Shown: positions 33,983-43,001, counted from the stretch's first letter. The stretch is 64,000 nt of DNA from Paracoccaceae bacterium (GCA_027489355.1 JAIXZY010000003.1:62001-126000); one strand, 5' to 3'. Notes: generated from the letters alone by a model not told the origin. A program made the numbers and translations.

Positions 33983-34962
33983 AGACCCGCCCCCTTGGCC
34001 GCAGCGGCCCGCAAGTTTCCGCCTTGGGTCTTGGTTGCCTGTCCTTCGGAGGCATGTTCGGCCCCACGACCGAGGCCGAGTCCCTCCGCACGCTCGACGC
34101 CGCCTGGGATGCCGGGATCACCTTCCTCGACACCGCCAACGGCTATGGCAAGGGCGTGTCCGAGACGTTCATCGGCTCGTGGCTGAAACGCAGCGGCAAG
34201 CGCCCCCACATCGCCACCAAGGCCGCCTTCACCGACGACCCGGCGCGCCGCGTCGACAACCGGCCCGAGCACATGCGCTTGGAACTCGAAGGGTCGCTAA
34301 GACGCATGGGGACCGACCACGTCACCCTGTTCTACGCCCACCGGCGTGACCCCCAGGTCCCGGCCGAGGATCTGGCGGGCACCATGCAACGCCTTCAGGA
34401 GGAAGGGAAAATCCTGGGCTACGGCCTGTCCGAGGTGGGCCCCTACACGCTGGAACGCTGCCACGCGGTCCACCCGGTGATGGCCGTGCAAAGCGAATAC
34501 TCGCTTTGGACCCGCACGCCAGAGTTGGGCCTGATCCAGCGTTGCGCCAGCCTGGGCGTGGCCTTCATCCCCTTCTCGCCCCTGGCCCGCGGCGCCTTCG
34601 GGACGCCGATGGCAGATCCCGCCACCTTCGCGCCGAACGAATTCCGCAGCCGCATCCCCCGCTTCACACCAGAGAACTGGCCGTACAACAAGAGGCGTCT
34701 GGACGCCTTCCACACCTTCGCTCAACGACGCGGCCATACCCCCGCCGCGCTTGCCCTCGCCTGGCTTCTCGACCGTGGCTCGCATATCATCCCGATCCCC
34801 GGCACCCGCACCGCCGAGCATCTGACCGCCTGGGCCGACGCCCCCGAGATCGACCTGACCGACGAAGACCGGGACGAGATCGACCAGCTGCTGCCGGTCG
34901 GCTGGGCCTGGGGCGACCGCTACGACGACCACATGGCGTCAACGGTGGAACGCTATTCCTGA
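33979..34962 (+). CDS. aldo/keto reductase
   Basis: 327 residues, TIM barrel. The tetrad is complete: Asp51 (FLDTANGYGKG), Tyr56, Lys81 (IATKAAF) and His121 (FYAHRRD). The C-terminal NADPH loop is SHIIPIPGTRTAEHL, as in the AKR13/tas-like group. It begins inside the stop of the SHMT-like gene (ATGA), so the two products may act in sequence, for example reducing an aldehyde released by the PLP enzyme; that is inference. The 3' end overlaps the convergent DUF1989 gene by 10 nt. Confidence 0.9.
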   Translation: MKTRPLGRSGPQVSALGLGCLSFGGMFGPTTEAESLRTLDAAWDAGITFLDTANGYGKGVSETFIGSWLKRSGKRPHIATKAAFTDDPARRVDNRPEHMRLELEGSLRRMGTDHVTLFYAHRRDPQVPAEDLAGTMQRLQEEGKILGYGLSEVGPYTLERCHAVHPVMAVQSEYSLWTRTPELGLIQRCASLGVAFIPFSPLARGAFGTPMADPATFAPNEFRSRIPRFTPENWPYNKRRLDAFHTFAQRRGHTPAALALAWLLDRGSHIIPIPGTRTAEHLTAWADAPEIDLTDEDRDEIDQLLPVGWAWGDRYDDHMASTVERYS

Positions 34963-35819
34963 CCGTGGCTGCGGTCATAGGGATTAGGCCCGGAAGGCCG
35001 CCAGCCGACCGGCGGGGCCTTGGGCCGGAACACCTGCACCAGCAGCGGATGGCAGGCGGCGACGTCGGAAGAGTGTTCACTGGAACAATCCCCGCCCGGA
35101 CAGGCCGAGAGCACGCCCAGAAGGTCGATCTCCGCCATGAACTCCAGGTAGTCGCCGGGCCGCACGGGTGAGGCCTTCATGAAATACTGCCCGGTGTCCC
35201 GCGTGAACCCGGTGCACATGAAGACGTTCAGCACGTCGTGCACATGCAGCTCTGCTGCCTTAACCGGCAGGCCCCAGTGGTCGGCCACGGCGCGGCTCAG
35301 GTTGGAATGGCAGCAGTGGTGATACTGCTCGCCCCCCGACAGCAGCGCATGGGTATAGGGGTCGCACCGCGTGCCGATCACGTCATGGACCGAGCCGCCG
35401 AAGGCATCGAACCCGTACCAGTCCAGCGTATCGTCGGTGATCGTCGCCATCGGCCGCAGGTAGGGCAGGCAGGACCACATCCGGTCGCCGGTGGACAGAT
35501 GCGTCCCGTGCAGCGCCCGCGTCTTGCCGCTGAAGAACCGCTCGCCGAGGTTCTCTGCCGCGAACAGGTTCAGGTCGCCCACCTGAGGCCCCTCGACGCT
35601 GACCATCCGGAAGAACCACCCCGCCGGGACTTCAAACGTCCGCGCCTCCCGCGGCGGCACCAGCACCTCGGACGCAAGGCTCCACCCCTCCCGCGCCGCG
35701 CGGTAGGCGGCCAGGTCGGGCCGAGGCAACCCCTCGACCGGATAGCAGATGACGGGACGGACGGCCTTGCGGGCGGCCGCATCAACGGGGGCGGTGTGTT
35801 CGGGATGCTCCGGCTTCAT
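34953..35819 (-). CDS. DUF1989 (urea carboxylase-associated) family protein
   Basis: 288 residues. RTFEVPAGWFFRMVSVEGPQ, VGDLNLFAAENLGERFFSG, DVIGTRCDPYTHALLSGG and a Cys/His-rich YHHCCHSNLSRA block suggest a metal-binding beta-barrel protein. Relatives are encoded near urea carboxylase or guanidine/carboxyguanidine pathways, but no such genes are nearby. Stops convergently inside the aldo/keto reductase gene. Function unassigned. Confidence 0.87.
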   Translation of the reverse strand: MKPEHPEHTAPVDAAARKAVRPVICYPVEGLPRPDLAAYRAAREGWSLASEVLVPPREARTFEVPAGWFFRMVSVEGPQVGDLNLFAAENLGERFFSGKTRALHGTHLSTGDRMWSCLPYLRPMATITDDTLDWYGFDAFGGSVHDVIGTRCDPYTHALLSGGEQYHHCCHSNLSRAVADHWGLPVKAAELHVHDVLNVFMCTGFTRDTGQYFMKASPVRPGDYLEFMAEIDLLGVLSACPGGDCSSEHSSDVAACHPLLVQVFRPKAPPVGWRPSGPNPYDRSHGQE

Positions 35820-35857
35820 GCCTCGACTCTTCCCCGAACCACCGCCCCCCGCAAGCG

Positions 35858-35925
35858 CCGATTTCTTCGAAGAAATCGGACCGGAGCCTTCAAAGGCTCC
35901 GTCGCGGAGTTTTCGAAAACTCCGC
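35858..35925. repeat. three consecutive palindromes
   Basis: Two perfect 22-nt palindromes (35858-35879, centred on TTCTTCGAAGAA; 35904-35925, centred on GTTTTCGAAAAC) flank a third inverted repeat CGGAGCCTT-CA-AAGGCTCCG at 35882-35901. All lie in the 108-nt gap upstream of the DUF1989 gene and downstream of the small gene at 35929. Confidence 0.8.
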
Positions 35926-35928
35926 CTT

Positions 35929-36120
35929 CTAACGTTTGCGCAGACAATCCCTCGGCTCCGCCCCCCGCGCCTCGGCGCCGCAGACGGCGCAGCGCCAATA
36001 GTCCGGCGCGACGCTGCGGTCCAGCCGCCAGCGGCAGTCGCGTGTCAGCGTCGTCGTCCGCCACTGGTGCCAGAGGAACAGGTAAACCCCGACCGCCAGA
36101 ACCAGCAGCAGGATCGGCAA
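35929..36120 (-). CDS. small membrane protein with CxxC knuckle
   Basis: 63 residues: one N-terminal transmembrane helix (ILLLVLAVGVYLFLW), a basic stretch (TRDCRWRLDRS) and WRCAVCGAEARG, a zinc-knuckle-like Cys pair, with a third Cys in the tail. The start is TTG 36120, 3 nt after the sdhB stop and without a strong Shine-Dalgarno, so coupling to sdhB is likely. I recall comparable small proteins in Rhodobacteraceae. Function unknown. Confidence 0.65.
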   Translation of the reverse strand: MPILLLVLAVGVYLFLWHQWRTTTLTRDCRWRLDRSVAPDYWRCAVCGAEARGAEPRDCLRKR

Positions 36121-36123
36121 GGG

Positions 36124-36900
36124 TCAGACCACCCTCTCGACCATCATCTTCTTGATCTCGGCAATCGCCTTCGCCGGGTTCAACCCTTTCGGGCAGGTCT
36201 TGGCGCAGTTCATGATCGTGTGGCAGCGGTACAGCTTGAACGGGTCTTCCAGTTGGTCCAGCCGCTCTCCCGTCGCCTCGTCGCGGCTGTCGATGATCCA
36301 GCGATAGGCGTGCAGCAGCGCCGCCGGGCCAAGGTAGCGGTCCGAGTTCCACCAGTACGACGGACACGAGGTCGAGCAGGACGCGCACATGACGCATTCA
36401 TAAAGCCCGTCCAGTTTCTTGCGGTCCTCGATCGACTGACGCCATTCTTTCGCCGGGCGATTGGTCTTGGTTTCCAGCCAGGGCATGATGGACGCATGCT
36501 GAGCGTAGAAATGCGTCAGGTCCGGGATCAGGTCCTTGATCACCGGCATGTGCGGCAGCGGGTAGATGCGGACGTCTCCCTTGATCTCATCCAGCCCGTA
36601 GATGCAGGCCAGCGTGTTGATCCCGTCGATGTTCATCGCGCAAGAGCCACAAATGCCCTCGCGGCAGGACCGGCGGAAAGTCAGGGTCGGGTCGATCTCG
36701 TTCTTGATCTTGATCAGCGCGTCCAGAACCATCGGGCCGCACTGGTCCATGTCGATGAAATAGGTATCGACGCGCGGGTTCTCGCCGTCATCCGGATTCC
36801 AGCGGTAGATCTGGAACTTGCGGACATTCTTGCCTTCCGGCTTCGGCCAGGTCTTGCCGGTGCGGACCTTGGAATTCTTGGGCAAACTGAACTGGACCAT
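36124..36900 (-). CDS. sdhB: succinate dehydrogenase iron-sulfur subunit
   Basis: 258 residues. Carries electrons from SdhA flavin to ubiquinone. The three clusters are readable: 2Fe-2S in [15 protein letters not shown], 4Fe-4S in [13 protein letters not shown] and 3Fe-4S in [17 protein letters not shown]. The start ATG 36900 lies 3 nt after the stop of a methyltransferase gene. It is unusual in being separated from sdhA by four unrelated genes on the same strand. Confidence 0.97.
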   Translation of the reverse strand: MVQFSLPKNSKVRTGKTWPKPEGKNVRKFQIYRWNPDDGENPRVDTYFIDMDQCGPMVLDALIKIKNEIDPTLTFRRSCREGICGSCAMNIDGINTLACIYGLDEIKGDVRIYPLPHMPVIKDLIPDLTHFYAQHASIMPWLETKTNRPAKEWRQSIEDRKKLDGLYECVMCASCSTSCPSYWWNSDRYLGPAALLHAYRWIIDSRDEATGERLDQLEDPFKLYRCHTIMNCAKTCPKGLNPAKAIAEIKKMMVERVV

Positions 36901-36903
36901 GGG

Positions 36904-37695
36904 TCAACCTTTCCGGGTTGTCGTCTTGAGGGTGGGTGCGGCGGGCTTCGTCAGCTCGTACAGCGTCTCGCCGCGGTGGAGCGCATAGGTCGACACATCC
37001 GGTTCGACCGAGATGAATTCATACAGATCGAACCCGGCCGCACGCATGTGATCCTTCAGGTCGCGCCCGAAATAGCGCGAATGGTCCTTCTGCCCGAAAT
37101 GCAGCACCCGCTCGCGGGCGGTCTTCACCTCGGGGTTCACATAGGTTTCCGCCCAAGCCTCGACGACCGGGGTCGTCGCCACCATGCGCCCGCCCGGGGT
37201 CAGCACGCGGAAGCACTCGGCCAGAGCCTTGTGGTGATCGACGTGCTCCAGGATCTGATGCGCGATGATCAGGTCGAAGCTGTCGTCCGGAAGGTCCAGC
37301 GCCTCGATGTCCAGCTTCAGGTCGACCTTCGTGCGCATGAAGTCCGCCGTGACATAGCGCCCGGCCAACCCGCGCAGGATCGGCTCAAACATCGGCTCGG
37401 GGGCGAAATGCAGGACCGACATGTTCTTGCCGATGCCACCCCGCCGGTCGATCCACAGCCTGAAAAGGCGATGCCGCTCGCGCGACCGACACAGCGGGCA
37501 CAGTCCGTCCAGCCGCGGAGGCTCCCCCACCGGCGCAAACTCGCCCTGATAGCCGCAGACCGGGCAGGTGCGGGTAAACCCGGTCACCATCATGGTCTCG
37601 TATTCCCGCAGCCGACGCCGCCGGATGCGCTCCAGCGCCGCCTTGGCAGAGCGCAAGGCCCTCGGGTCCGGCGTGGGGATAAGGTCCTTCGCCAT
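36904..37695 (-). CDS. class I SAM-dependent methyltransferase with N-terminal zinc ribbon
   Basis: 263 residues. Cys44/Cys47 (CPVCG) and Cys66/Cys69 (CPLCR) form a zinc ribbon, followed by a Rossmann methyltransferase with motif I variant LHFAPEP, the post-I acidic DLKLDIEALDLPDDSFDLI and AHQILEHVDHHKAL. This type is often found in polysaccharide or glycan clusters. ATG 37695 shares its A with the preceding stop (TGATG). It is encoded inside the sdh gene group, directly before sdhB. Confidence 0.85.
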   Translation of the reverse strand: MAKDLIPTPDPRALRSAKAALERIRRRRLREYETMMVTGFTRTCPVCGYQGEFAPVGEPPRLDGLCPLCRSRERHRLFRLWIDRRGGIGKNMSVLHFAPEPMFEPILRGLAGRYVTADFMRTKVDLKLDIEALDLPDDSFDLIIAHQILEHVDHHKALAECFRVLTPGGRMVATTPVVEAWAETYVNPEVKTARERVLHFGQKDHSRYFGRDLKDHMRAAGFDLYEFISVEPDVSTYALHRGETLYELTKPAAPTLKTTTRKG

Positions 37696-37991
37696 CACCG
37701 CCAGTCCGGTCTTGCGTAAAGCGGCCGACTGGGGGGCTGGCCCGACTTCTGCATCACGCACATCTCGTAAACCGCTGCCGGATCGCGCCCCAGCAGAAAG
37801 TCCGAACTGACGTTCAGCTCAACCTCCGCCGCGCTGCGCCCGCCCGTGCCCACGCCCATCGACACCTCGCCGCGCGGCTGCTTGGCCAGGCGCGCGCGCT
37901 CGAAGCACTGGCGCTCGGCCTGCTGGACCGTCATGGGACCGCAGGCCGCCAGCAGCGCCGCACTTGTCAGCATCAGACCGAACCGCCTCAT
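37695..37991 (-). CDS. small lipoprotein
   Basis: 98 residues. Lipobox LLAAC near residue 18 after a hydrophobic signal, then a short Gln/Arg-rich helix and GVGTGGRSAAEVELNVSSDF, ending in a Pro/Arg-rich tail. No family recognised. ATG 37991 is chosen; an ATG at 38003 would overlap the upstream stop by ATGA and add four residues, so translational coupling with the gene at 38000 is possible either way. Confidence 0.75.
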   Translation of the reverse strand: MRRFGLMLTSAALLAACGPMTVQQAERQCFERARLAKQPRGEVSMGVGTGGRSAAEVELNVSSDFLLGRDPAAVYEMCVMQKSGQPPSRPLYARPDWR

Positions 37992-37999
37992 CCCGCCCC

Positions 38000-38851
38000 T
38001 CATGCGCCGCACGCCATCGCGGGCGCCTCTGGCCTGATCGTGCCCAGCGGCACCAGCTCGCGCTGGCCCACAGAGCCTCGGCCCGGCGTGAAATCCTCCA
38101 GCACCTGCAAGCCGTTGGCCCGGACACGCGAGGCTCGCAGGTGCATCGTCCGCACCCGCTGCCGGCCCAGAGCGAACTTCAGGAACCGCTCGGAATGCAG
38201 CCGCTTGCCCCGCGCGCAATATTCCCCCATCCGGTCCGCCCGTCGACCATAGGCGGACACTCCCTCGGCCCCTTTCACCAGTGCAAAGCGGTCGTTGTGG
38301 CCGAACCACTGCGACCAGTCCGGCACCAGGACAAAGGACCGATGCGCGCGCGCGAGCATGTCCAGCGGCTCGGCCGCGCTGTCGTGGTACAGAAGATCCG
38401 GTCGGGCGAAGACCACGATGTCGGGCCGGAACCCCTCGGCCAGCAGCGTCGCCCGCTTCAGCGAATGCAGCTGGTGCACCAGGTTTCGGAAGCTGGCGAA
38501 GTCGTCGCGCCAGATGTCCCCGCGCGCCTGCATCTCGGCGATCGGATACAGGTCCAGGCAGGCCCCGGGCTCTTCCAGCTCGACCTGGTCCAGCTGCAGC
38601 AGCCGATACTCCTCGGGGTCAAGCGCCCCCTCCTCGCCGGACCGGGGGTTGCTGATCCCGGTCTGCCGGAAGAAATGCCCGTAAAGCCGCACCTCCCGCG
38701 CGATGGCCCGCGCCGGAGCGACCAGGTTCGCGGTGATCGAGGGCAAGGTCAGCCGCAGCGCCCGGGTGATGCCGAAGAAGACCAAGGCGATCCGCAGGTC
38801 CGCCCTGACGCGCCCCTTCCCCGCGATCCCCGTGGCCAGCGCCGTCGCCAT
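38000..38851 (-). CDS. conserved hypothetical protein, possibly glycan related
   Basis: 283 residues; no named family recognised. It opens with a strand-turn IALVFFGITRALRLTLPSI, has YGHFFRQTGISNPRSGEEG, a DIVVFARPDLLY block and WSQWFGHNDRFALVKGAEGV. The arrangement (NDR-FAL, R-PDLLY) resembles uncharacterised proteins of surface-polysaccharide loci that may be sugar-transfer or sugar-modifying enzymes; this is inference. No transmembrane helix. It lies between two small lipoprotein genes within the sdh group. Confidence 0.7.
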   Translation of the reverse strand: MATALATGIAGKGRVRADLRIALVFFGITRALRLTLPSITANLVAPARAIAREVRLYGHFFRQTGISNPRSGEEGALDPEEYRLLQLDQVELEEPGACLDLYPIAEMQARGDIWRDDFASFRNLVHQLHSLKRATLLAEGFRPDIVVFARPDLLYHDSAAEPLDMLARAHRSFVLVPDWSQWFGHNDRFALVKGAEGVSAYGRRADRMGEYCARGKRLHSERFLKFALGRQRVRTMHLRASRVRANGLQVLEDFTPGRGSVGQRELVPLGTIRPEAPAMACGA

Positions 38852-38858
38852 GACCCGG

Positions 38859-39179
38859 TCAGCCCGCCAGCGGCGGCACGCCATTTGCCGCAAAGCAGGA
38901 TTGCGCTGCAGGACGCAGCGCGATCTGCCGGATCGTGGCCTTGGTCGAAGTCCCGGCCTCGACCCCCACGTCGCGCGCCAGAAGCTCCAGTTCCTCCTGC
39001 GTCGCCGCATCCAGGATGCATTTCGTGGCCAGCCGTGCCGGTTCCGCCGGCATGTCGATGTTGACCACCGGGAAGACCACCGAATGCACCGTCCGCTTCA
39101 GCGCGGAATCGACGAGTTCGGCGGCATCACAGGCGGCCAGCACCAGGCCGGCAAGCAGGGACAGGGCCACGACGCGCAT
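38859..39179 (-). CDS. small lipoprotein immediately downstream of sdhA
   Basis: 106 residues. Signal and lipobox LAGLVLAAC, then VVFPVVNIDMPAEPARLATK and a helical segment with two further cysteines. It starts 1 nt after the sdhA stop region, so it is cotranslated or cotranscribed with sdhA. I recall a hypothetical protein in the same slot in other Rhodobacteraceae. A role in assembly or stabilisation of succinate dehydrogenase is untested. Confidence 0.75.
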   Translation of the reverse strand: MRVVALSLLAGLVLAACDAAELVDSALKRTVHSVVFPVVNIDMPAEPARLATKCILDAATQEELELLARDVGVEAGTSTKATIRQIALRPAAQSCFAANGVPPLAG

Positions 39180-39180
39180 C

Positions 39181-40983
39181 TCAGAACTTCCTTTCTGCCG
39201 GCGCGATCTTGGACAAAGCGATCCCGCCCTGGGCTTCGGTCGTGAGAGGGTCCGTGTGCACCGCCCGGTAGTCAAGCGTCACCTTGTCCCCGTCCACCCA
39301 GGCCAGCGAATGTTTGCGCCAGTTGACGTCGTCGCGGTGCGGATGGTCCTCATGCGCATGCGCGCCACGGCTTTCGGTCCGGGCATGGGCGCCATAGATC
39401 GTCGCCAACGCGTTCGGCATCAGGTTCGTCAGCTCCAGCGTCTCCATCAGGTCGCTGTTCCAGACGAGGCTGCGGTCCGTGACCTTCAGATCGCCCATCT
39501 TGCCCGCGATGGCCGTCATCTTCTTCTCGCCCGCCGCCAGGGTCTCCTCGGCCCGGAACACCGCCGCATCGGCCTGCATGGTCTTCTGCATCTCCAGCCG
39601 CAGCTCGGCGGTCGGGATCGCGCCCTTGGCATTGCGCAGATCGTCGAAGCGGCCCAAGGTCTTGTCGACCTCGGCCTTGTTGGTCGCCGGGACCGAGGCG
39701 CCCCGATCCACCACCTGCCCCGCCCGGATCGCCGCAGCGCGGCCAAAGACCACGAGGTCGATCAGGCTGTTCGACCCCAGCCGGTTCGCGCCATGCACCG
39801 AAGCACAGCCCGCCTCGCCCACCGCCATCAGGCCAGGGAACACCGCGTCGGGGTTCTCCTTCGTCGGGTTCAGCACCTCGCCCCAATAGTTCGTCGGGAT
39901 GCCGCCCATGTTGTAGTGCACCGTCGGCAAGACCGGGATCGGCTCCTTGTGCAGGTCCACCCCCGCGAAGATGCGCGCCGACTCGGTAATGCCGGGAAGC
40001 CGCGCCTCCAGCGTCTCGCGCGGCAGGTGGTTCAGGTGCAGGTGGATGTGGTCCGCATTGACCCCCACCCCGCGCCCTTCCCGGATCTCCAGCGTCATGC
40101 AGCGGCTGACGTAATCGCGCGGCGCCAGGTCCTTGTAGTGCGGCGCATAGCGCTCCATGAACCGCTCGCCCGCGCTGTTGGTCAGGTACCCGCCCTCACC
40201 GCGCGCGCCTTCCGTGATCAGGCAGCCCGAGCCATAGATGCCGGTCGGGTGGAACTGCACGAACTCCATATCCTGCAGCGGCAACCCGGCCCGCGCCACC
40301 ATCCCGCCGCCATCCCCGGTGCAGGTATGCGCCGAAGTGGCCGAGAAATAGGCCCGCCCATAGCCACCCGTCGCCAGCACCACCATCTTCGCGTTGAAGA
40401 CATGGATCGTGCCGTCGTCCAGCTTCCAGGCCACCACGCCGGTGCAGGCCCCCTCGGTCATGATCAGGTCCAGCGCGAAGTATTCGATATAGAACTCCGC
40501 GTTGTTCTTCAGGCTCTGCCCGTACAGAGTATGCAGGATCGCATGCCCCGTCCGGTCCGCCGCCGCACAGGTCCGCTGAACCGGCGGGCCGTTTCCGAAC
40601 TCCGTCGTGTGCCCGCCGAACGGCCGCTGGTAGATCTTGCCCTCTTCGGTGCGGCTGAACGGCACGCCGTAATGCTCCAGCTCGTAGACGGCTTTTGGTG
40701 CCTCGCGCGCCAGGTATTCCATGGCGTCGGTGTCACCCAGCCAGTCCGACCCCTTCACGGTGTCGTACATGTGCCACTGCCAGTGGTCCGGCCCCATGTT
40801 CCCCAGCGACGCGGCAATCCCGCCCTGCGCCGCCACGGTATGCGACCGCGTCGGAAACACCTTCGTCACGCAGGCCGTGCGCAGCCCCTGCTCGGCCATC
40901 CCCAGCGTCGCGCGCAGACCGGCCCCGCCGGCCCCCACCACCACGACGTCGTAATCATGCGTCTCATACGGATAGGCAGTCAT
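39181..40983 (-). CDS. sdhA: succinate dehydrogenase flavoprotein subunit
   Basis: 600 residues. Oxidises succinate to fumarate. FAD dinucleotide loop [18 protein letters not shown], covalent-flavin His in SHTVAAQGG, substrate region [19 protein letters not shown], and catalytic Arg area [23 protein letters not shown] 40983 (MTAYPYE) has AAGGAC 7 nt before it; ATG 40986 adds one Met. Lies 10 nt after sdhD. Third gene of the operon that begins with sdhC. Confidence 0.97.
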   Translation of the reverse strand: MTAYPYETHDYDVVVVGAGGAGLRATLGMAEQGLRTACVTKVFPTRSHTVAAQGGIAASLGNMGPDHWQWHMYDTVKGSDWLGDTDAMEYLAREAPKAVYELEHYGVPFSRTEEGKIYQRPFGGHTTEFGNGPPVQRTCAAADRTGHAILHTLYGQSLKNNAEFYIEYFALDLIMTEGACTGVVAWKLDDGTIHVFNAKMVVLATGGYGRAYFSATSAHTCTGDGGGMVARAGLPLQDMEFVQFHPTGIYGSGCLITEGARGEGGYLTNSAGERFMERYAPHYKDLAPRDYVSRCMTLEIREGRGVGVNADHIHLHLNHLPRETLEARLPGITESARIFAGVDLHKEPIPVLPTVHYNMGGIPTNYWGEVLNPTKENPDAVFPGLMAVGEAGCASVHGANRLGSNSLIDLVVFGRAAAIRAGQVVDRGASVPATNKAEVDKTLGRFDDLRNAKGAIPTAELRLEMQKTMQADAAVFRAEETLAAGEKKMTAIAGKMGDLKVTDRSLVWNSDLMETLELTNLMPNALATIYGAHARTESRGAHAHEDHPHRDDVNWRKHSLAWVDGDKVTLDYRAVHTDPLTTEAQGGIALSKIAPAERKF

Positions 40984-40993
40984 CATCAGGTCC

Positions 40994-41365
40994 TTACAGA
41001 GCCATGCGGGCCAGGGCAAAAAGCCCCGTCGCGGCGATCACCCAGGAAAGCGAGATCACGAAGATGATCAGCATCTTCCGCGTCGTGCCCCGGGCATAGT
41101 CCTCGATCATCGTCGTGGCACCCATCGCGAAGTGGCGCATCCCCACGACCAGCACCAGGGCGGTCAGGATCGCCGGAAACGGGCTTGCGAAGGTCTCCAG
41201 CACCACGTCACGCGGTTGGCCCAGCGTCTTGCCGAACACGTAAAGCCAGACCGGCACCAGGAAAGCCAGTCCCACGGCCGAGACGGTCATCGACCAGTGA
41301 TGTTCGGTCCCGGCATGGGCTGCTCCGCGGCCCTCGGCCCGTTTGCGGGGGGTCAGATAGCGCAT
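40994..41365 (-). CDS. sdhD: succinate dehydrogenase membrane anchor subunit
   Basis: 123 residues, three transmembrane helices (about 30-48, 63-82, 97-118). [19 protein letters not shown] and [20 protein letters not shown] fit SdhD; His in the second helix and the Asp-Tyr pair of EDYARG are expected near haem b and ubiquinone. It lies 7 nt after the sdhC stop. Confidence 0.94.
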   Translation of the reverse strand: MRYLTPRKRAEGRGAAHAGTEHHWSMTVSAVGLAFLVPVWLYVFGKTLGQPRDVVLETFASPFPAILTALVLVVGMRHFAMGATTMIEDYARGTTRKMLIIFVISLSWVIAATGLFALARMAL

Positions 41366-41372
41366 GGCGTCC

Positions 41373-41765
41373 TCACTGAACCAGAAGAATTGTGATCACG
41401 GTCAGCACGACCGAGCCGATGATACAGGCCCAACCCAGCTTTTCCGCCGTCGGGATGTCCAGCCCCTTTCCCGCGTCGAAATAAAGATGCCGCAGCCCGG
41501 CCAGGTAGTGGTACCACACCGCCCAGAGCGAGCCCGTGAACACCAGATCGCCGAACCAGCTGGTCGCCACCGCGTTTGCCGTCTGGAAATAGGCCTCTGA
41601 GGTCGCCGCCGCCAGCAGCCACCAGACCCCCAGCAGCGCGCCCGCCACCAGCGCATGCCCAGTGATCCGCGTGAGGATCGACGAGATCGAGGTCATCTGC
41701 GGCCGGTAGTAGGGGCCGATCATGAAAGGAGAGAGGGGCCGTTCGACCCGCTTCGGTTCAGCCAT
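41373..41765 (-). CDS. sdhC: succinate dehydrogenase cytochrome b556 subunit
   Basis: 130 residues. RPLSPFMIGPYYRPQMTSIS with SISSILTRITGHAL is the SdhC signature; the second helix has WYHYLAGLRHLYFDAG with the haem-ligand His. Three transmembrane helices. First gene of the sdhCDA operon. The 214 nt upstream carry the paired direct repeat at 41921-41960. Confidence 0.95.
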   Translation of the reverse strand: MAEPKRVERPLSPFMIGPYYRPQMTSISSILTRITGHALVAGALLGVWWLLAAATSEAYFQTANAVATSWFGDLVFTGSLWAVWYHYLAGLRHLYFDAGKGLDIPTAEKLGWACIIGSVVLTVITILLVQ

Positions 41766-41920
41766 TGCGGTTCCCTTCGTCGCTGTCCCGACGACCGGAT
41801 TGCCCCGGCCCGGTGGCTACGCTTGTTGCCTCCCTGAATAGCGCGGTTTTCCCGACTGTCACGCCCGGAATGCCGCGATTGCAGCATGTTGTCGCTATCA
41901 GCACCACATTTCGCCGATCC

Positions 41921-41960
41921 GTGATCACAAATTTTCGCCGCGTGATCACAGAAATTCGCC
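41921..41960 (-). promoter_or_regulatory. paired direct repeat upstream of sdhC
   Basis: Two copies of a 19-nt element starting GTGATCAC and ending TTCGCC lie at 41921-41939 and 41942-41960, exactly 21 bp apart, i.e. on the same DNA face. Each contains the palindrome GTGATCAC. A fainter partial copy (CACATTTCGCC) begins at 41905, again 21 bp away. They sit about 155-195 nt before the sdhC ATG and look like an operator pair for a dimeric regulator. Confidence 0.65.
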
Positions 41961-41978
41961 AAGCCGCCCCTGGGCGAC

Positions 41979-43001
41979 TCAGCGCGGCACCAGCGCCCAG
42001 TAGTCCAGATCCAGCAGCACCTCGGGCAGGTATTTTCCGTCAGGACCCCGCAGGTCCCCGGCCTTGCCCCGCGTCGCCACCAGCCGCAGCCGCAGCGCCC
42101 CGACCGAGGGGAGAGGGGTATCCGCGCGGTCCAGCACCTCCGACCAGGCCCGCACCGTATCGCCTGCGAAACAGGGGTTGGCATGCGCGCCCGCATTCAG
42201 CGCCACGATCATCTGCGCGTTCGCCAACCCGTTGAACGACAAGGTCCGCGCCAGCGAAATCACATGCCCCCCATAGATCAGCCGCTTGCCATCCTCGCGC
42301 TGGGTGACGTCGAAATGCACCTTCGCGGTGTTCTGCCACAGCCGCGTCGCCAGCATGTGCTCGGCCTCCTCGACCGTGACCGCGTCGACATGGTCGATCA
42401 CCTCGCCCACCGCGTAATCGCCCCAGCGATGAGCCTCTCCGGCCAACCCGAAGTCATAGCGGCTGAAGTCCAGCCCCTCCGGCACGACCAGCGCCTCGGG
42501 AGCGACCGCCGACGCCAGGGCTGGCACCGCGACCGGGATCTCGACCTCGCGGCGCCGCTTCCGCACCATCACCCAGCGCACATACTCCAGCACCGCCTCG
42601 CCGTGCTGGTTCAACCCGCGGGTCCGCACCCAGACCACCCCGGTCGCCCCGGACGAGGTCTCCTTCAGCCCGATCACCTCGGATTCAGACCGCAGCGTAT
42701 CCCCCGGCCAGACCGGCTTGAGCCAACGCCCCTCGGCATAGCCAAGGTTCGCCACCGCGTTCAGGCTGATGTCCGGCACCGTCTTGCCGAAGACCGTGTG
42801 GAAGGCCACCAGGTCGTCCAGCGGGCTGGCCGCCAACCCCACCGACCGCGCGAACTCGTCCGAGGAATACACCGCCCCCCGCGCCGGATACAGCGCATGG
42901 TACAGCGCCCGCTCGCCCGCACCGACCGTGCGCGGCACCGCATGCCGGATCACCTCGCCCAAGCGGTAATCCTCGAAGAAACGCCCCGGATTCGTCTTCA
43001 T
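41979..43001 (-). CDS. mch: mesaconyl-CoA hydratase (MaoC-type double hot dog)
   Basis: 340 residues with two MaoC/hot-dog halves. Reversibly hydrates mesaconyl-C1-CoA to beta-methylmalyl-CoA in the ethylmalonyl-CoA pathway. The C-terminal half has WQNTAKVHFD and RLIYGGHVISLARTLSFNGL, the catalytic helix region; the N-terminal half has GRFFEDYRLGEVIRHAVPRT. ATG 43001 overlaps the DUF1737 gene stop (ATGA). It lies upstream of sdhC on the same strand, an arrangement I recall for Rhodobacter. Confidence 0.92.
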   Translation of the reverse strand: MKTNPGRFFEDYRLGEVIRHAVPRTVGAGERALYHALYPARGAVYSSDEFARSVGLAASPLDDLVAFHTVFGKTVPDISLNAVANLGYAEGRWLKPVWPGDTLRSESEVIGLKETSSGATGVVWVRTRGLNQHGEAVLEYVRWVMVRKRRREVEIPVAVPALASAVAPEALVVPEGLDFSRYDFGLAGEAHRWGDYAVGEVIDHVDAVTVEEAEHMLATRLWQNTAKVHFDVTQREDGKRLIYGGHVISLARTLSFNGLANAQMIVALNAGAHANPCFAGDTVRAWSEVLDRADTPLPSVGALRLRLVATRGKAGDLRGPDGKYLPEVLLDLDYWALVPR

